Below are positions 50,429-59,640 of a DNA stretch of 64,000 bases, in pieces. The position numbers were made by a program, and so were the translations under genes. The stretch is from Pseudomonas mendocina (GTDB taxonomy: Bacteria > Pseudomonadota > Gammaproteobacteria > Pseudomonadales > Pseudomonadaceae): positions 3,286,001 through 3,350,000 of the forward strand of contig CP148074.1 in NCBI GenBank assembly GCA_037482215.1, given 5' to 3'. The notes beneath the pieces are model-generated. The model was not told where the DNA came from, searched no databases, and worked only from the letters and a program-made list of their open reading frames with translations. Positions within the stretch are counted from its first letter, which is position 1. Every line of letters starts with the position of its first letter.

Positions 50429-52072
50429 TTACAGCGCCGCGCTGACCAGCGCTTGGGCTTCGCTAAAGATGCGTTGTAGATGATCTTCGTCGCGGAAACT
50501 TTCAGCGTAGATCTTGTAGATATCTTCAGTACCCGACGGGCGAGCAGCAAACCAACCACCTTCGCTGATCACCTTGATGCCGCCAATACCGGCGCCGTTA
50601 CCCGGCGCCTTGTCCAGCACCTGCACAATGGCATCACCAGCCAACTCACTGTTGCGCACCTGAGCCGCCGACAGTTTGCTCAGCGCAGCCTTCTGCTGCG
50701 GCGTTGCCGGAGCATCCTGACGGTCGGCGTAAATAGCTCCGAACTCGTTTTCCAGGCCGCGATACAGCTCACCCGGATCACGCTCGCGCACAGCGGTCAT
50801 TTCCGCTGCCAGCAGGGCCAGCGCAATGCCGTCCTTATCCGTCGTCCAGACCTGGCCGTCACGACGCAGGAAGGTCGCCCCGGCGCTCTCCTCGCCACCA
50901 AAACCCAGCGAACCGTCATACAGGCCAGCGGCGAACCATTTAAAGCCCACCGGCACTTCCTGCAACGGACGGCCCAGGCGCTGGGCTACACGATCGATCA
51001 TGGCGCTGCTCACCAGCGTTTTGCCTACGGCCGCGTTGGCAGACCACTGCGGGCGGTGCTGGAACAGGTAATCAATCGCCACGCTGAGGAAATGGTTAGC
51101 AGGCATCAGGCCGACGCTCGGGGTGACAATCCCGTGACGGTCGTAATCGGTATCGCAGGCAAAGGCGATGTCGTAGCCGTTCTTCAAACCGATCAGGCGC
51201 TGCATGGCGTGGCTGGAGGATGGGTCCATGCGGATCTGACCATCCCAGTCCAGGCTCATAAAGGCGAACTGCGGATCAATTACCTGGCTGACCACATCCA
51301 GATTCAGGCCATACTGCTCAGCAATCCGCCCCCAGTAATGCACACCGGCTCCACCGAGCGGGTCGACGCCCAGGCGCAGTCCTGCACTGCGGATTGGGTC
51401 AAAGTCGATGACATTGCCCAAGTCATTCACATAGCTGCTGAGATAGTCGTACTCACGCACGTTATCGGCCTGTCGCGCCTGGGCCAGTGGCATGCGCTTG
51501 ACCTCACGCAGCCCGCCTTCGAGCAACGCGTTGGCGCGGTTCTGAATCCACGTGGTGATATCGCTGTCAGCCGGACCACCATTGGTGGGGTTGTACTTGA
51601 AGCCGCCGCAATCCGGCGGGTTGTGCGATGGCGTGATAACAATGCCATCAGCCAGACCGCTGCTGCGGCCACGGTTGTACACCAGAATGGCTTGAGACAC
51701 GGCTGGCGTTGGGGTGAACTCGCCCCCTGCCGAAATCAGCGTGTGAACGCCGTTAGCAGCCAGCACCTCAATCGCACTTTCCAGCGCAGGCAGGGACAGT
51801 GCATGGGTGTCTGCGCCGATAAACAACGGCCCAGTGATGCCCTGTGCAGCGCGGTACTCGCAAATCGCCTGACTGATGGCCAGTACGTGCTGTTCGTTAA
51901 AGCTGCCATTGAAGGAGCTGCCACGGTGGCCGGAGGTGCCGAACGCTACGCGTTGTGCCGGGTTGGCCGGATCTGGCTGCTGTTCATGGTAGGCCACCAG
52001 CAGGCGTTGAATATCAGTCAGCATCGTAGCGGGTGCCGGTTGACCGGCCAGCGGGTGAATGCGAGCGCTCAC
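50429..52072 (-). CDS. pgm: Alpha-D-glucose phosphate-specific phosphoglucomutase
   Basis: 547 aa; interconverts glucose 1- and 6-phosphate for glycogen, trehalose and envelope sugars. Catalytic phosphoserine in [17 protein letters not shown] (about 147), Mg site DTDYDRHGI (about 305), sugar loop GGEESAG (about 393), phosphate loop [12 protein letters not shown] (about 517). GTG start at 52072 after GGAG. Convergent with gluQRS. Pseudomonads also have AlgC; this Pgm type is separate. Confidence 0.95.
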   Translation of the reverse strand: MSARIHPLAGQPAPATMLTDIQRLLVAYHEQQPDPANPAQRVAFGTSGHRGSSFNGSFNEQHVLAISQAICEYRAAQGITGPLFIGADTHALSLPALESAIEVLAANGVHTLISAGGEFTPTPAVSQAILVYNRGRSSGLADGIVITPSHNPPDCGGFKYNPTNGGPADSDITTWIQNRANALLEGGLREVKRMPLAQARQADNVREYDYLSSYVNDLGNVIDFDPIRSAGLRLGVDPLGGAGVHYWGRIAEQYGLNLDVVSQVIDPQFAFMSLDWDGQIRMDPSSSHAMQRLIGLKNGYDIAFACDTDYDRHGIVTPSVGLMPANHFLSVAIDYLFQHRPQWSANAAVGKTLVSSAMIDRVAQRLGRPLQEVPVGFKWFAAGLYDGSLGFGGEESAGATFLRRDGQVWTTDKDGIALALLAAEMTAVRERDPGELYRGLENEFGAIYADRQDAPATPQQKAALSKLSAAQVRNSELAGDAIVQVLDKAPGNGAGIGGIKVISEGGWFAARPSGTEDIYKIYAESFRDEDHLQRIFSEAQALVSAAL

Positions 52073-52196
52073 ACAAACTCCATAGTACGCATCTGAAAAA
52101 CGCGCAGCTTAACAGCCCTCCTATGCGAAACGCAGCGCCTACCGACGGATTTCGGGCTATCCTTTGCGGCCATTTGTTTGCCGCAGGATTCACCCT

Positions 52197-52730
52197 ATGA
52201 AAAACCAGCTCGAAGAACTGATCAGTAAAATTAGCTCGGGCTGCATGTTGCCAGAAGATGTCGCCCGGATCGCAGACGAAGCCGCACAGGCGTATGCCGA
52301 CCCGCAGGCGTTTTTGGCCGCCAACCCTGACATCAATTACGACGATACCTTTCCGATCCCGCTGGGCGAATGGATGGTCATCGGCAGCCTGCCGGAAACC
52401 GTGCTGTTCCAAGCCGACACGTATGAGGATCTGTTCAAACAGATCACTGAATCCTTCGGCCCTGAAGTCAACTTCGTGCTCAAGCCTAAGCAGCTGGCCA
52501 AGACTGAGGCACTCAAAGCCCTGAATCGCATTCAGGTGCAACTCTCCAGCCTGTCGCCGGAAACCAAAGGCTATGTACTGGTGGACTTCAGCGAACCGCT
52601 GGATGACGAGCTGCAAGCCGTACTGGTCTACACCACCGATCTGCCTCGGGTGATGGAGTTGGCTGTGGAAGTCGGGATTTACGCAGCACCAGCGTATGAG
52701 TCACTGAAAGCGGCGCAGAGCGAAGAGTAA
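52197..52730 (+). CDS. Conserved pseudomonad protein of unknown function
   Basis: 177-aa acidic, soluble-looking protein; no signal peptide or membrane segment. Starts MKNQLEELISKISSGCML at 52197. Motif-like stretches: DDTFPIPLGEWMVIGSLPETVLFQAD and YVLVDFSEPLDDELQAVLVYTTDLPR. I do not recognise a domain. Divergent from pgm over 124 bp and followed by a strong hairpin shared with the KASIII gene. Confidence 0.72.
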   Translation: MKNQLEELISKISSGCMLPEDVARIADEAAQAYADPQAFLAANPDINYDDTFPIPLGEWMVIGSLPETVLFQADTYEDLFKQITESFGPEVNFVLKPKQLAKTEALKALNRIQVQLSSLSPETKGYVLVDFSEPLDDELQAVLVYTTDLPRVMELAVEVGIYAAPAYESLKAAQSEE

Positions 52731-52739
52731 GCGCTCAGT

Positions 52740-52764
52740 CAGCAGCGCCAGAACGGCGCTGCTG
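52740..52764. terminator. Bidirectional hairpin between convergent genes
   Basis: CAGCAGCGCC / GGCGCTGCTG, 10-bp perfect stem with a 5-nt loop, centred between the 177-aa protein gene and the KASIII gene. No long T-run on either side. Confidence 0.5.
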
Positions 52765-52775
52765 AGACAGGCAGA

Positions 52776-53897
52776 TCAGCGTTTGCGCAGAATCACGCTG
52801 CCAATGGAGTAACCCGCCCCGAAGGAGCTGAGCACGCCCAGCGCGCCGGATGGCAGGTCGTCCTGATATTTGTGCAGAGCAATCACTGAACCAGCCGAGC
52901 TGGTGTTGGCGTAGGTATCCAGAATGACTGGCGCCTCATGCGGCTCAGCATCACGCCCCAGCAGCTTGCGGATGATCAGCAAGTTCATGTTGAGGTTGGC
53001 CTGGTGCAGCCAGAAGCGCTTCACGTCGTTGACGTCCAGATTGTTCTCTTGCAGGTGAGTGGCAATCTGATCGGCCACCATCGGGCAAACTTCCTTGAAC
53101 ACCTTGCGACCTTCTTGCACAAACAGCTTGTCGCGGGCACCAATGCCCTCTTCCGCACAACGGTTGAGGAAGCCGAAGTTGTTGCGAATATTGTTGCTGA
53201 ACTGAGTAGCCAGTTTGGTGCTGACAATCTCGAACTGATGCTTCGAGGTAGCCTGATCAGCTCGTTCGACGATCACCGCAGTGGCCGCATCACCGAAAAT
53301 GAAGTGACTGTCACGGTCACGGAAGTTCAGGTGGCCGGTGCAGATTTCGGGGTTCACCAGCAGCACCGCACGGGCCTGGCCCAGTTGCACGCTGTTGGCA
53401 GCCGCCTGCAGACCAAAGGTCGCCGACGAACAGGCGACGTTCATGTCATAACCGAAACCGTTGATGCCCAGCGCTGCCTGAACTTCAATAGCCACGGCCG
53501 GGTATGCGCGTTGCAGGTTGGAGCAGGCAACAATTACGCCGTCGATATCAGCGGCAGTGCGCCCGGCACGCTCAAGGGCCTCTTTGGCAGCACCTACGGC
53601 CATTTCGCAGAGAATGCCCCACTCATCATTGCTGCGCTCGGGAATACGCGGCGCCATGCGCTGCGGATCAAGGATGCCGTCACGGTCAATGACAAAGCGA
53701 CTCTTGATGCCTGAGGCCTTTTCGATAAACGCACTGCTGGACTCACTCAGTGCCTCAATCTCACCGCTGGCAATAGCGGCCGCGTTGTCGGCATTGAATT
53801 GCTGTACATAGGCGTTGAATGCCGCCACCAACTCATCGTTGGAAATACTATTTTCAGGGGTGTACAGCCCGGTACCGCTGATAACGACGTTGTGCAC
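52776..53897 (-). CDS. Beta-ketoacyl-ACP synthase III, PA3286-like
   Basis: 373 aa. Thiolase-fold condensing enzyme with Cys in [10 protein letters not shown] (about 140), His in WLHQANLN (about 298) and Asn in [10 protein letters not shown] (about 330). The N-terminal pattern [17 protein letters not shown] matches the P. aeruginosa enzyme PA3286, which condenses octanoyl-CoA from beta-oxidation with malonyl-ACP. GTG at 53897 was chosen: GAGGA lies 6 nt upstream, while the TTG at 53903 abuts it. This start gives the same length as PA3286. A perfect 18-bp palindrome lies about 92 bp upstream. Confidence 0.9.
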   Translation of the reverse strand: MHNVVISGTGLYTPENSISNDELVAAFNAYVQQFNADNAAAIASGEIEALSESSSAFIEKASGIKSRFVIDRDGILDPQRMAPRIPERSNDEWGILCEMAVGAAKEALERAGRTAADIDGVIVACSNLQRAYPAVAIEVQAALGINGFGYDMNVACSSATFGLQAAANSVQLGQARAVLLVNPEICTGHLNFRDRDSHFIFGDAATAVIVERADQATSKHQFEIVSTKLATQFSNNIRNNFGFLNRCAEEGIGARDKLFVQEGRKVFKEVCPMVADQIATHLQENNLDVNDVKRFWLHQANLNMNLLIIRKLLGRDAEPHEAPVILDTYANTSSAGSVIALHKYQDDLPSGALGVLSSFGAGYSIGSVILRKR

Positions 53898-54509
53898 AGT
53901 CAATCCTCTTGTTCATCGCTAAAGGCAGCGATCACTTATGCAAAGCCCCGACACTAGAGCGAGGGCAAAAACGGTTGGACAGGAGCAGGTTTGATGATCA
54001 TCAAACGGCCTGTACGAACGTTAGATTCTGCCACACGAAAGGCTTATCCGTCCGCTCACTCGATCAGGATATATGCATCAAACTAGCTGCTATTAAGGCC
54101 AACATGCTAGGAAAAAGGAGCAAACCGGCATTTTAGTGGGTCTTTATGATCTAACTGAAGCGACACCGCTCTCACACTTTCCCCCTGTACACAGAGCGGA
54201 AAAGGGATTGACTATACGGTCACGCCATGAAAGAAAGAGCATCATGTTTCATAGCGCCATCACCCCGACCTAATTTCACCGGATATTTGCCATGGCCCTG
54301 CCCCTGAGGCTGAACGCTCACATCTCCGTAACCGGACAACCGGAACCGTTGGCGTTCGCCCCCTGTATGCAGGCAGCTGGTCACCGAATCCTAGGTATCC
54401 CTCCCTGCCCATTAGCACCGCCTTAACCTCGATCCGCACTCAAGCGGTATGTGTCGACGGGCGGAGCTCCTGTCGAGTAGTCACATTCCAATGACATCAG
54501 GAGCGTCAA
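53898..54509. other. 612-bp intergenic region between KASIII and binding-protein genes
   Basis: Divergent promoter region. It contains the palindrome at 53989-54006. The remaining sequence to 54509 has some short hairpins (for example CCGG-ACAA-CCGG near 54337) and an open frame (53909-54136) without a credible protein. I see no tRNA, rRNA or known riboswitch. A small RNA here cannot be excluded. Confidence 0.5.
53989..54006. promoter_or_regulatory. Perfect 18-bp palindrome upstream of KASIII gene
   Basis: GTTTGATGATCATCAAAC, fully self-complementary with no spacer. A dimeric repressor site is the simplest reading; TetR- or GntR-type fatty-acid regulators use sites of this size. It is not the PsrA consensus I know. 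Confidence 0.5.
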
Positions 54510-55235
54510 GTGTATAAGTTGATTGCAGTGTGCCTGCTCGCGATTAGCACATCCCTACAGGCCGAACAGTCACCGCTACGCTTTGCAGTCAATGACAGCT
54601 GGGCCATGCCGATGCTACGCATCGAGAACGACCGCGCTGTAGGAGGCATATTGTTTGACCTGCAACAACGCCTTGCGGCGAAAGTTGGGCGTCGTGCACG
54701 TTTTGTTGTGCTGCCTCACATGCGGGTTGAACGCGCATTGAATGCAGGGGAAATTGACGTGCGTTGCTACGTCAACCCGACCTGGAACAACATCAAACAT
54801 AAGCGGTTTGTGTGGACACGCCCCTTTATGACCCAGCGTGATCTGCTGGTCAGCACTAAACCCAGTAATGCACAGGTGGAAGACCTCTATAAGGAACGTG
54901 TGGGTACGGTGTTGGGATTCAATTACCCACGACTGGATAGCTTATTCAAGGGCGGCCAAATTCACCGAGAAGATGCCCGCACCCAAGAACAAACATTACT
55001 CAAGCTGGTCGCAGGGCGCTTTGGCTATGCAATCACTAACGAGCGCACCTTTCATTGGTTCAACCGCCAGCTTTCACCGGACCAACAACTGCATATTCAC
55101 AGCGTTGTGGCGTCAGTGCCGGTTTCCTGCGTGGTACGCGATGAACCTGATGTGCCCACTGCCAGATTGCTGCGAGCCATGGATGAAATGGCCTTAGACG
55201 GTGAGTTTGAGGAAATCCTTAATGCATACCGCTAA
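54510..55235 (+). CDS. Periplasmic solute-binding protein family 3 (transporter substrate-binding domain)
   Basis: 241 aa. Signal peptide MYKLIAVCLLAISTSLQA, then a type II periplasmic binding fold (LRFAVNDSWAMPMLRIEN...GGILFDLQQRLAAKVGRRARFVVLP). GTG start at 54510 behind CAGGAGCG. No permease or ATPase genes lie nearby, so this is an orphan; it may sense or scavenge an amino acid-like ligand. Ligand-contact Arg/Asp of amino acid binders (R..G..D) is only partly kept (NAGEIDVRCYV). Confidence 0.83.
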   Translation: MYKLIAVCLLAISTSLQAEQSPLRFAVNDSWAMPMLRIENDRAVGGILFDLQQRLAAKVGRRARFVVLPHMRVERALNAGEIDVRCYVNPTWNNIKHKRFVWTRPFMTQRDLLVSTKPSNAQVEDLYKERVGTVLGFNYPRLDSLFKGGQIHREDARTQEQTLLKLVAGRFGYAITNERTFHWFNRQLSPDQQLHIHSVVASVPVSCVVRDEPDVPTARLLRAMDEMALDGEFEEILNAYR

Positions 55236-55368
55236 CAAGCGAGCGAGCCCTAGCGTTGTATGCACGCAATATAGAAGCAGTGGCGTTTAGTTGAAGCAAA
55301 CTCACCAATAAGAGCGGTGTGCAATAGAGCACCCGCCCCCTTGATGCGCCATTAGCTGTTTGCAGCTG

Positions 55369-55794
55369 TTATTGATCAACCGGGCTGATATAAACACCCT
55401 TCATGTTGTCAGTACGGATTCGAAAACGCTGCTGGCTGCCGGGCTCAACCTTAACCGCGCGCTCCAAATTAAGCCGCCCTTTACTGCACAGCGTATCGTC
55501 GGCTTTGTCGATGCCAATACCCAAAACACGCGTGCCCGCCGGCACCTGAAAATGCGCCTCTTCAGTGGTCGCTATTCGGGCGGCGACTTTGCGATCGATC
55601 AGGACAGAGATATAGCACCCTGCCCCCATACCACCTTTGTCACGTGCGACCGTAATCTGGCCACCATTTTCAACAGGCTGCTGATAGCTGAGCAGGCGAT
55701 CTTCCGGAACAGGCCGGATATCCTCCAGTGCAACCTGCCAAGATGAACAACCCGTTACCAGAGACAACACAAGTGCCGCACCAATCAATCGCAT
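55369..55794 (-). CDS. Small lipoprotein of unknown function
   Basis: 141 aa from ATG 55794 after GGAGGG. Lipobox ALVLSLVTGCSS (Cys about residue 17), then a beta-rich domain: GGQITVARDKGGMGAGCYISVLIDRKVAARI...EEAHFQVPAGTRVLGIGI. The pattern of a short PEGA/DUF2846-like beta sandwich resembles the lipoprotein at 29479-29922 in layout only. The longer reading from 55893 lacks a ribosome site. Confidence 0.75.
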   Translation of the reverse strand: MRLIGAALVLSLVTGCSSWQVALEDIRPVPEDRLLSYQQPVENGGQITVARDKGGMGAGCYISVLIDRKVAARIATTEEAHFQVPAGTRVLGIGIDKADDTLCSKGRLNLERAVKVEPGSQQRFRIRTDNMKGVYISPVDQ

Positions 55795-55914
55795 AGCAGC
55801 CCTCCATGGGCAGGTGAATGCAGGGAATGGGCAAAACATGAAGCGGCTGCACGCGCCCAGACAGCAACGTGCAACACACTCAGCATGGCACACAGAAGTG
55901 CTTTAGTACGATAG

Positions 55915-56352
55915 TTATAAACCAAGACGACGTTGAATGCGGGCCTGTAATGCTTTGAGCACGTCTTCGTCAGCTTTAGCCGAAGCATGAATACCCAGCG
56001 CTTCGCCATCGTAACGGGGGATGATATGTACGTGCAGATGGAAGACGGTCTGCCCGGCTGGGGCGCCGTTGAACTGCGCAATCTGCACACCGGCGGGCTC
56101 CAACTCCTCGGCAATCACACGAGCGAGTTTCTGCACAGCCGCCGTTACCTTGCCTAGGTTCTCCGGGTCAATTTCAAGAATATTGCGCGCAGCCGCTCGC
56201 TTCGGAATCACCAGTGTGTGGCCGTAGGACTGTGGAAACAAATCCAGGAAAGCCAGCACATCTTCATCTTCATAAACTTTGTAGCAAGGCGCTTCGCCAC
56301 GGATGATCTTGGCAAAGATATTTTGGTTGTCGTATTCGCCGTAGAGGCTCAT
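55915..56352 (-). CDS. HIT-family protein
   Basis: 145-aa nucleotide hydrolase/transferase of the histidine triad family. Triad HLHVHIIPR (about residue 98), N-terminal IIRGEAPCYKVYEDEDVLAFLDL, and SYGHTLVIPKRAA block. Probably hydrolyses AMP-lysine-type or dinucleoside substrates. ATG at 56352. Confidence 0.92.
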   Translation of the reverse strand: MSLYGEYDNQNIFAKIIRGEAPCYKVYEDEDVLAFLDLFPQSYGHTLVIPKRAAARNILEIDPENLGKVTAAVQKLARVIAEELEPAGVQIAQFNGAPAGQTVFHLHVHIIPRYDGEALGIHASAKADEDVLKALQARIQRRLGL

Positions 56353-56450
56353 GTGGGCTTACTCCATACAATTGCAGTCTGACCCCAACACGATACCGGC
56401 TTATGCGTCCGGGAAGAAACCCGGCTAACACCTTCCAGCTCAACAAACCG

Positions 56451-57317
56451 TTAAACCAGCGGCTGCCCCTTACGCATGCGGCGGCGCATGTCCCATAAAT
56501 AGTAATTAAGCGGGAACTGATACATGAAACGTGGCTGCCACTTTAAGGCCACGCGAATTACCGCCATAAGCCAGTCAAACCGTCGCTGCTGCGCCGCTCC
56601 CCAGCTCATCTGCATGGCAATGCGCAGTTGCGCTGGCAAGCAGCCGGCAACAACAAAACGATGAAACCGAGAGAACAGCCACTCCACTGGAAGCGGCAGC
56701 ATCTTCAGATCAATCAGGTCATTGAAAAAACGCTGCGTGGTGGAATCGATTTCGAGGTTGGCCAAGTGGCTGTCCCAATACTGCTGAAATGCAGCCCGAT
56801 TAGCAGGCCACATGTCCGCACGCACCTGCAACGTAGTCCCCAGGCGCATGCTATGGGCATAAAACGCATCAGCAGTGGACTCATCCATCGGGCCGCGCAC
56901 TTTCTCCAACAAATCTACAAACCCGTAATACAAACATGCGGCAACCCACAACTGAAGGGTTGGATCAAATGCGTTGTATTGCACAGGGCTACCAGGCTTG
57001 CTGCGGATACTCTTATGGGAGTGGTTGACCGCCTGCCGGTAAGCCTCACGCTCCTGATCACTGCCGAGCATCGCCACAGCCAGATACGTCAACGTTGTGC
57101 GCAGGCGCTTGAACGGATGCTGCATCACGTTGCCGCTGCGTACATCGCTCTCCATTACGCCGTAGGCAACCGGGCGAAGGCCAAGCTGCATAATGACGTT
57201 GGCAGTGCCACCGAGAAACGCAGTGATTCCAATGATGTGCTCGCCCACATCAAAACCTTCAGTCTCAGGTGCCGACGCTATGGAACTGGATACACGGCTG
57301 CGCTCTCTCATCTGCAC
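56451..57317 (-). CDS. Oxygenase MpaB family protein (DUF2236)
   Basis: 288 aa. Family features: GGTANVIMQLGLRPVAYGVMES near the N-terminus, FKRLRTTLTYLAVAMLG, HKSIRS...YNAFDPTLQLWVAACLYYG and the RFFNDL block. The DUF2236/MpaB family is a putative heme oxygenase fold related to latex-clearing proteins; the conserved Arg/His residues around HKSI and DPTLQLW are present. GTG at 57317 or ATG at 57311. Substrate unknown. Confidence 0.82.
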   Translation of the reverse strand: MQMRERSRVSSSIASAPETEGFDVGEHIIGITAFLGGTANVIMQLGLRPVAYGVMESDVRSGNVMQHPFKRLRTTLTYLAVAMLGSDQEREAYRQAVNHSHKSIRSKPGSPVQYNAFDPTLQLWVAACLYYGFVDLLEKVRGPMDESTADAFYAHSMRLGTTLQVRADMWPANRAAFQQYWDSHLANLEIDSTTQRFFNDLIDLKMLPLPVEWLFSRFHRFVVAGCLPAQLRIAMQMSWGAAQQRRFDWLMAVIRVALKWQPRFMYQFPLNYYLWDMRRRMRKGQPLV

Positions 57318-57471
57318 ACTGTTCCTTGATGTACTTACAAGATAGTCACTCCCTTTGGGGCGAGATAACCCAGAACAGCTTTCGACAGCCAGCGGGTGGA
57401 AAAATCACCCTATGGCCCCACATCAGAAAGCACCCTATTCTGAATTAACTGACCCAATTTACGGAGCTTCC

Positions 57472-58176
57472 ATGTCAGACCTCTCAGCCTTTGCGATTAC
57501 TCAAAAATGGCCAGCGCAGCATCCTGATCGCCTGCAGTTGTATTCATTGCCAACGCCAAACGGCGTTAAAGTCTCAATCATGCTGGAAGAGACACGACTC
57601 CCCTACGAGCCGCACTTGGTCAGTTTTGACAGCGACGATCAGTTCAGCGAGGCCTTTTTATCCCTGGCCCCGAACAACAAGATCCCGGCCATCCTCGACC
57701 CAAATGGCCCCGATGGTAAAGCGCAGGCACTGTTTGAATCAGGTGCGATCTTGCTCTACCTCGCAGATAAAACCGGCCAACTGCTGCCTAAAAGCGGGCC
57801 TGAACGCTACGAAACCATTCAATGGCTAATGTGGCAAATGGGCGGTGTGGGACCGATGTTCGGCCAACTCGGTTTCTTCCATAAATTTGCCGGTGCCAGC
57901 TACGAAGACAAACGCCCCCGTGATCGTTTTGCCACAGAGGCACAGCGCCTGCTCGGGGTACTGGATAAACGCCTGGAAGGCCGGGAGTGGATCATGGGCA
58001 ATGAGTACAGCATTGCTGACATTGCCGTGTTCCCGTGGGTGCGTGGCCTCGTCACCTTTTACGATGCTGTTGAGCTGCTAGGCTTTGAGCGCTTCGGCAA
58101 CGTCAAGCGTGTACTGGAAAGCTTCCTGCAACGCCCGGCGGTCATTCGTGGTTTAAACATTCCGGCGCGTACTTAA
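57472..58176 (+). CDS. Glutathione S-transferase, YghU/YfcG-like
   Basis: 234 aa. N-terminal thioredoxin-fold domain with YSLPTPNGVKVSIMLEE (about 23-40) and glutathione site NNKIPAILDP...ALFESGAILLYLADK (about 65-105), then the C-terminal helical domain with GGVGPMFGQLGFFHKFA, typical of the NuGST (YghU/YfcG) class that binds two glutathiones and acts as a disulfide-bond reductase. ATG at 57472 after GGAG. Confidence 0.9.
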   Translation: MSDLSAFAITQKWPAQHPDRLQLYSLPTPNGVKVSIMLEETRLPYEPHLVSFDSDDQFSEAFLSLAPNNKIPAILDPNGPDGKAQALFESGAILLYLADKTGQLLPKSGPERYETIQWLMWQMGGVGPMFGQLGFFHKFAGASYEDKRPRDRFATEAQRLLGVLDKRLEGREWIMGNEYSIADIAVFPWVRGLVTFYDAVELLGFERFGNVKRVLESFLQRPAVIRGLNIPART

Positions 58177-58384
58177 GGCCAATTGCCCTGGGTCGCTCCG
58201 GGGCAAAGTCGCCGCTTAGGGACGTGTTCCTCGGCATAAAACTGAACGTTATATCCATATCGTTTTAAATAATCACTCCTCCTGATTTGTACTATCAAAA
58301 TACTCAGGTATTTGCGCAGTGCGCAGCCTCCTTATACTCGCGCCCATTCTGTCCTATGGACCAAACCAGCTTGGAAGCGCGAAC

Positions 58385-59599
58385 ATGTCGATATTCAGAC
58401 CTACGTTGCAGCACCATGAGCAAAGCAAGGCACAGCAGTGGCTGGCTTTGCTCTCCGTGTCCATGGGGGCATTTGCCCTGGTAACCAGTGAGTTCTTGCC
58501 GGTAGGCGTTCTCAATGATGTTGCCACCGACCTTAATATCAGCTCCGGTCATGCAGGCTTGATGGTGACACTGCCGGGAATCATGGCTGCGCTTTCCGCT
58601 ATATTCACCTCTGTGGGTATCCGTGGCCTGGATCGCCGTTACCTGTTGATTGCCCTGACATTGCTGATGATCCTTGCTAACGTCCTGACCTCATTCGCTT
58701 CAGGCTTCGGAACCTTACTGTTCGGCCGCATCTTGCTGGGCGCCAGTATTGGTGGTTTCTGGGCAACAGCTATTGCGTTAAGCGCGAGGCTGGCCCCCAC
58801 AGGGGTTGATATCGCCAAAGCCAGCGCTATCACCATGGCCGGGGTCACACTGGCAACCGTTGTAGGTGTACCACTGGGCACTTGGCTTAGTGGCCTCATG
58901 GGCTGGCGCATGACGTTTCTGGTGACTGGGCTGCTGGCCATTCCTGTGCTGCTGATGCAGGTATTCTGCTTGCCACAATTGAAGCCGGAAAAAGCCATCA
59001 CCGTCCGCGACCTACCGGCTCTGCTCTACATCCCTCAGGCTCGGGTGGGCATGATTGCAGTGCTGCTGATCGGCCTGGCGCACTTTGGGGCCTACACCTA
59101 CGTGGCGCCCTTCTTCAAATACACCGCCCACTTCAGTGCAGCGACCATCAGCTCCCTGCTACTGCTGTACGGCGCTGCGGGTGTGGTGGGTAATGCCTTT
59201 GCCGGTTACGCCGCTAACCGCAGTGTGCGCCACACCATGGTCTTGGTAGCAGGCCTGATCGGTGCCAGCGCACTGCTCATTCCGCATTTCGGTACTGACC
59301 TCAATGGTGCCGCCATGCTGGTGGCCATGTGGGGCTTCGCTTTTGGCGCTTTCCCTACCACCGCCAATATCTGGATGTTTATTGTTGCGCCGAAAGATGT
59401 GGAACGCGGTATGCCGCTGTTTGTCTGCCTGTTCCAGGTCAACATCGCCTTGGGTTCGTTCTTCGGCGGGCGCTTGGTTGACAGCGTCGGTGCCAGTACC
59501 CTGATCAGCCTCAGCGCCATACTGGTCGCCATCGGCATCGTAACCATTCTGGTATACGGCCGGTCAGTCACCAACAAGCAGGTCAGTTTGGCCAGTTGA
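58385..59599 (+). CDS. MFS exporter, NepI-like DHA1 family
   Basis: 404 aa, twelve predicted membrane helices. The start MSIFRPTLQHHEQSKAQQW at 58385 was chosen over an upstream one. N-terminal ALVTSEFLPVGVLNDVATDL and the GRILLGASIGGFWATAIALSARLAP motif (about 115-140) are typical of NepI/sugar-efflux drug:H+ antiporters. Substrate unknown; purine nucleoside or sugar efflux by family. Confidence 0.85.
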   Translation: MSIFRPTLQHHEQSKAQQWLALLSVSMGAFALVTSEFLPVGVLNDVATDLNISSGHAGLMVTLPGIMAALSAIFTSVGIRGLDRRYLLIALTLLMILANVLTSFASGFGTLLFGRILLGASIGGFWATAIALSARLAPTGVDIAKASAITMAGVTLATVVGVPLGTWLSGLMGWRMTFLVTGLLAIPVLLMQVFCLPQLKPEKAITVRDLPALLYIPQARVGMIAVLLIGLAHFGAYTYVAPFFKYTAHFSAATISSLLLLYGAAGVVGNAFAGYAANRSVRHTMVLVAGLIGASALLIPHFGTDLNGAAMLVAMWGFAFGAFPTTANIWMFIVAPKDVERGMPLFVCLFQVNIALGSFFGGRLVDSVGASTLISLSAILVAIGIVTILVYGRSVTNKQVSLAS

Positions 59600-59605
59600 T
59601 AAAGC

Positions 59606-59637
59606 AAACGGGCGACCTGCAACAGGTCGCCCGTTTT
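59606..59637. terminator. Bidirectional terminator between MFS gene and hrpA
   Basis: AAACGGGCGACCTG (59606-59619) / CAGGTCGCCCGTTT (59623-59636), perfect 14-bp stem with a 3-nt loop, A-rich left and T-rich right flank, ending 4 bp before the hrpA stop codon. Confidence 0.9.
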
Positions 59638-59640
59638 CAA

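Noticed and set aside
50480..52096. 538-codon open frame antisense to pgm
   Set aside because: Shadow of the conserved phosphoglucomutase; no domain features.
53909..54136. 75-codon open frame upstream of KASIII
   Set aside because: No motif; spans the 18-bp palindrome and the KASIII promoter region.
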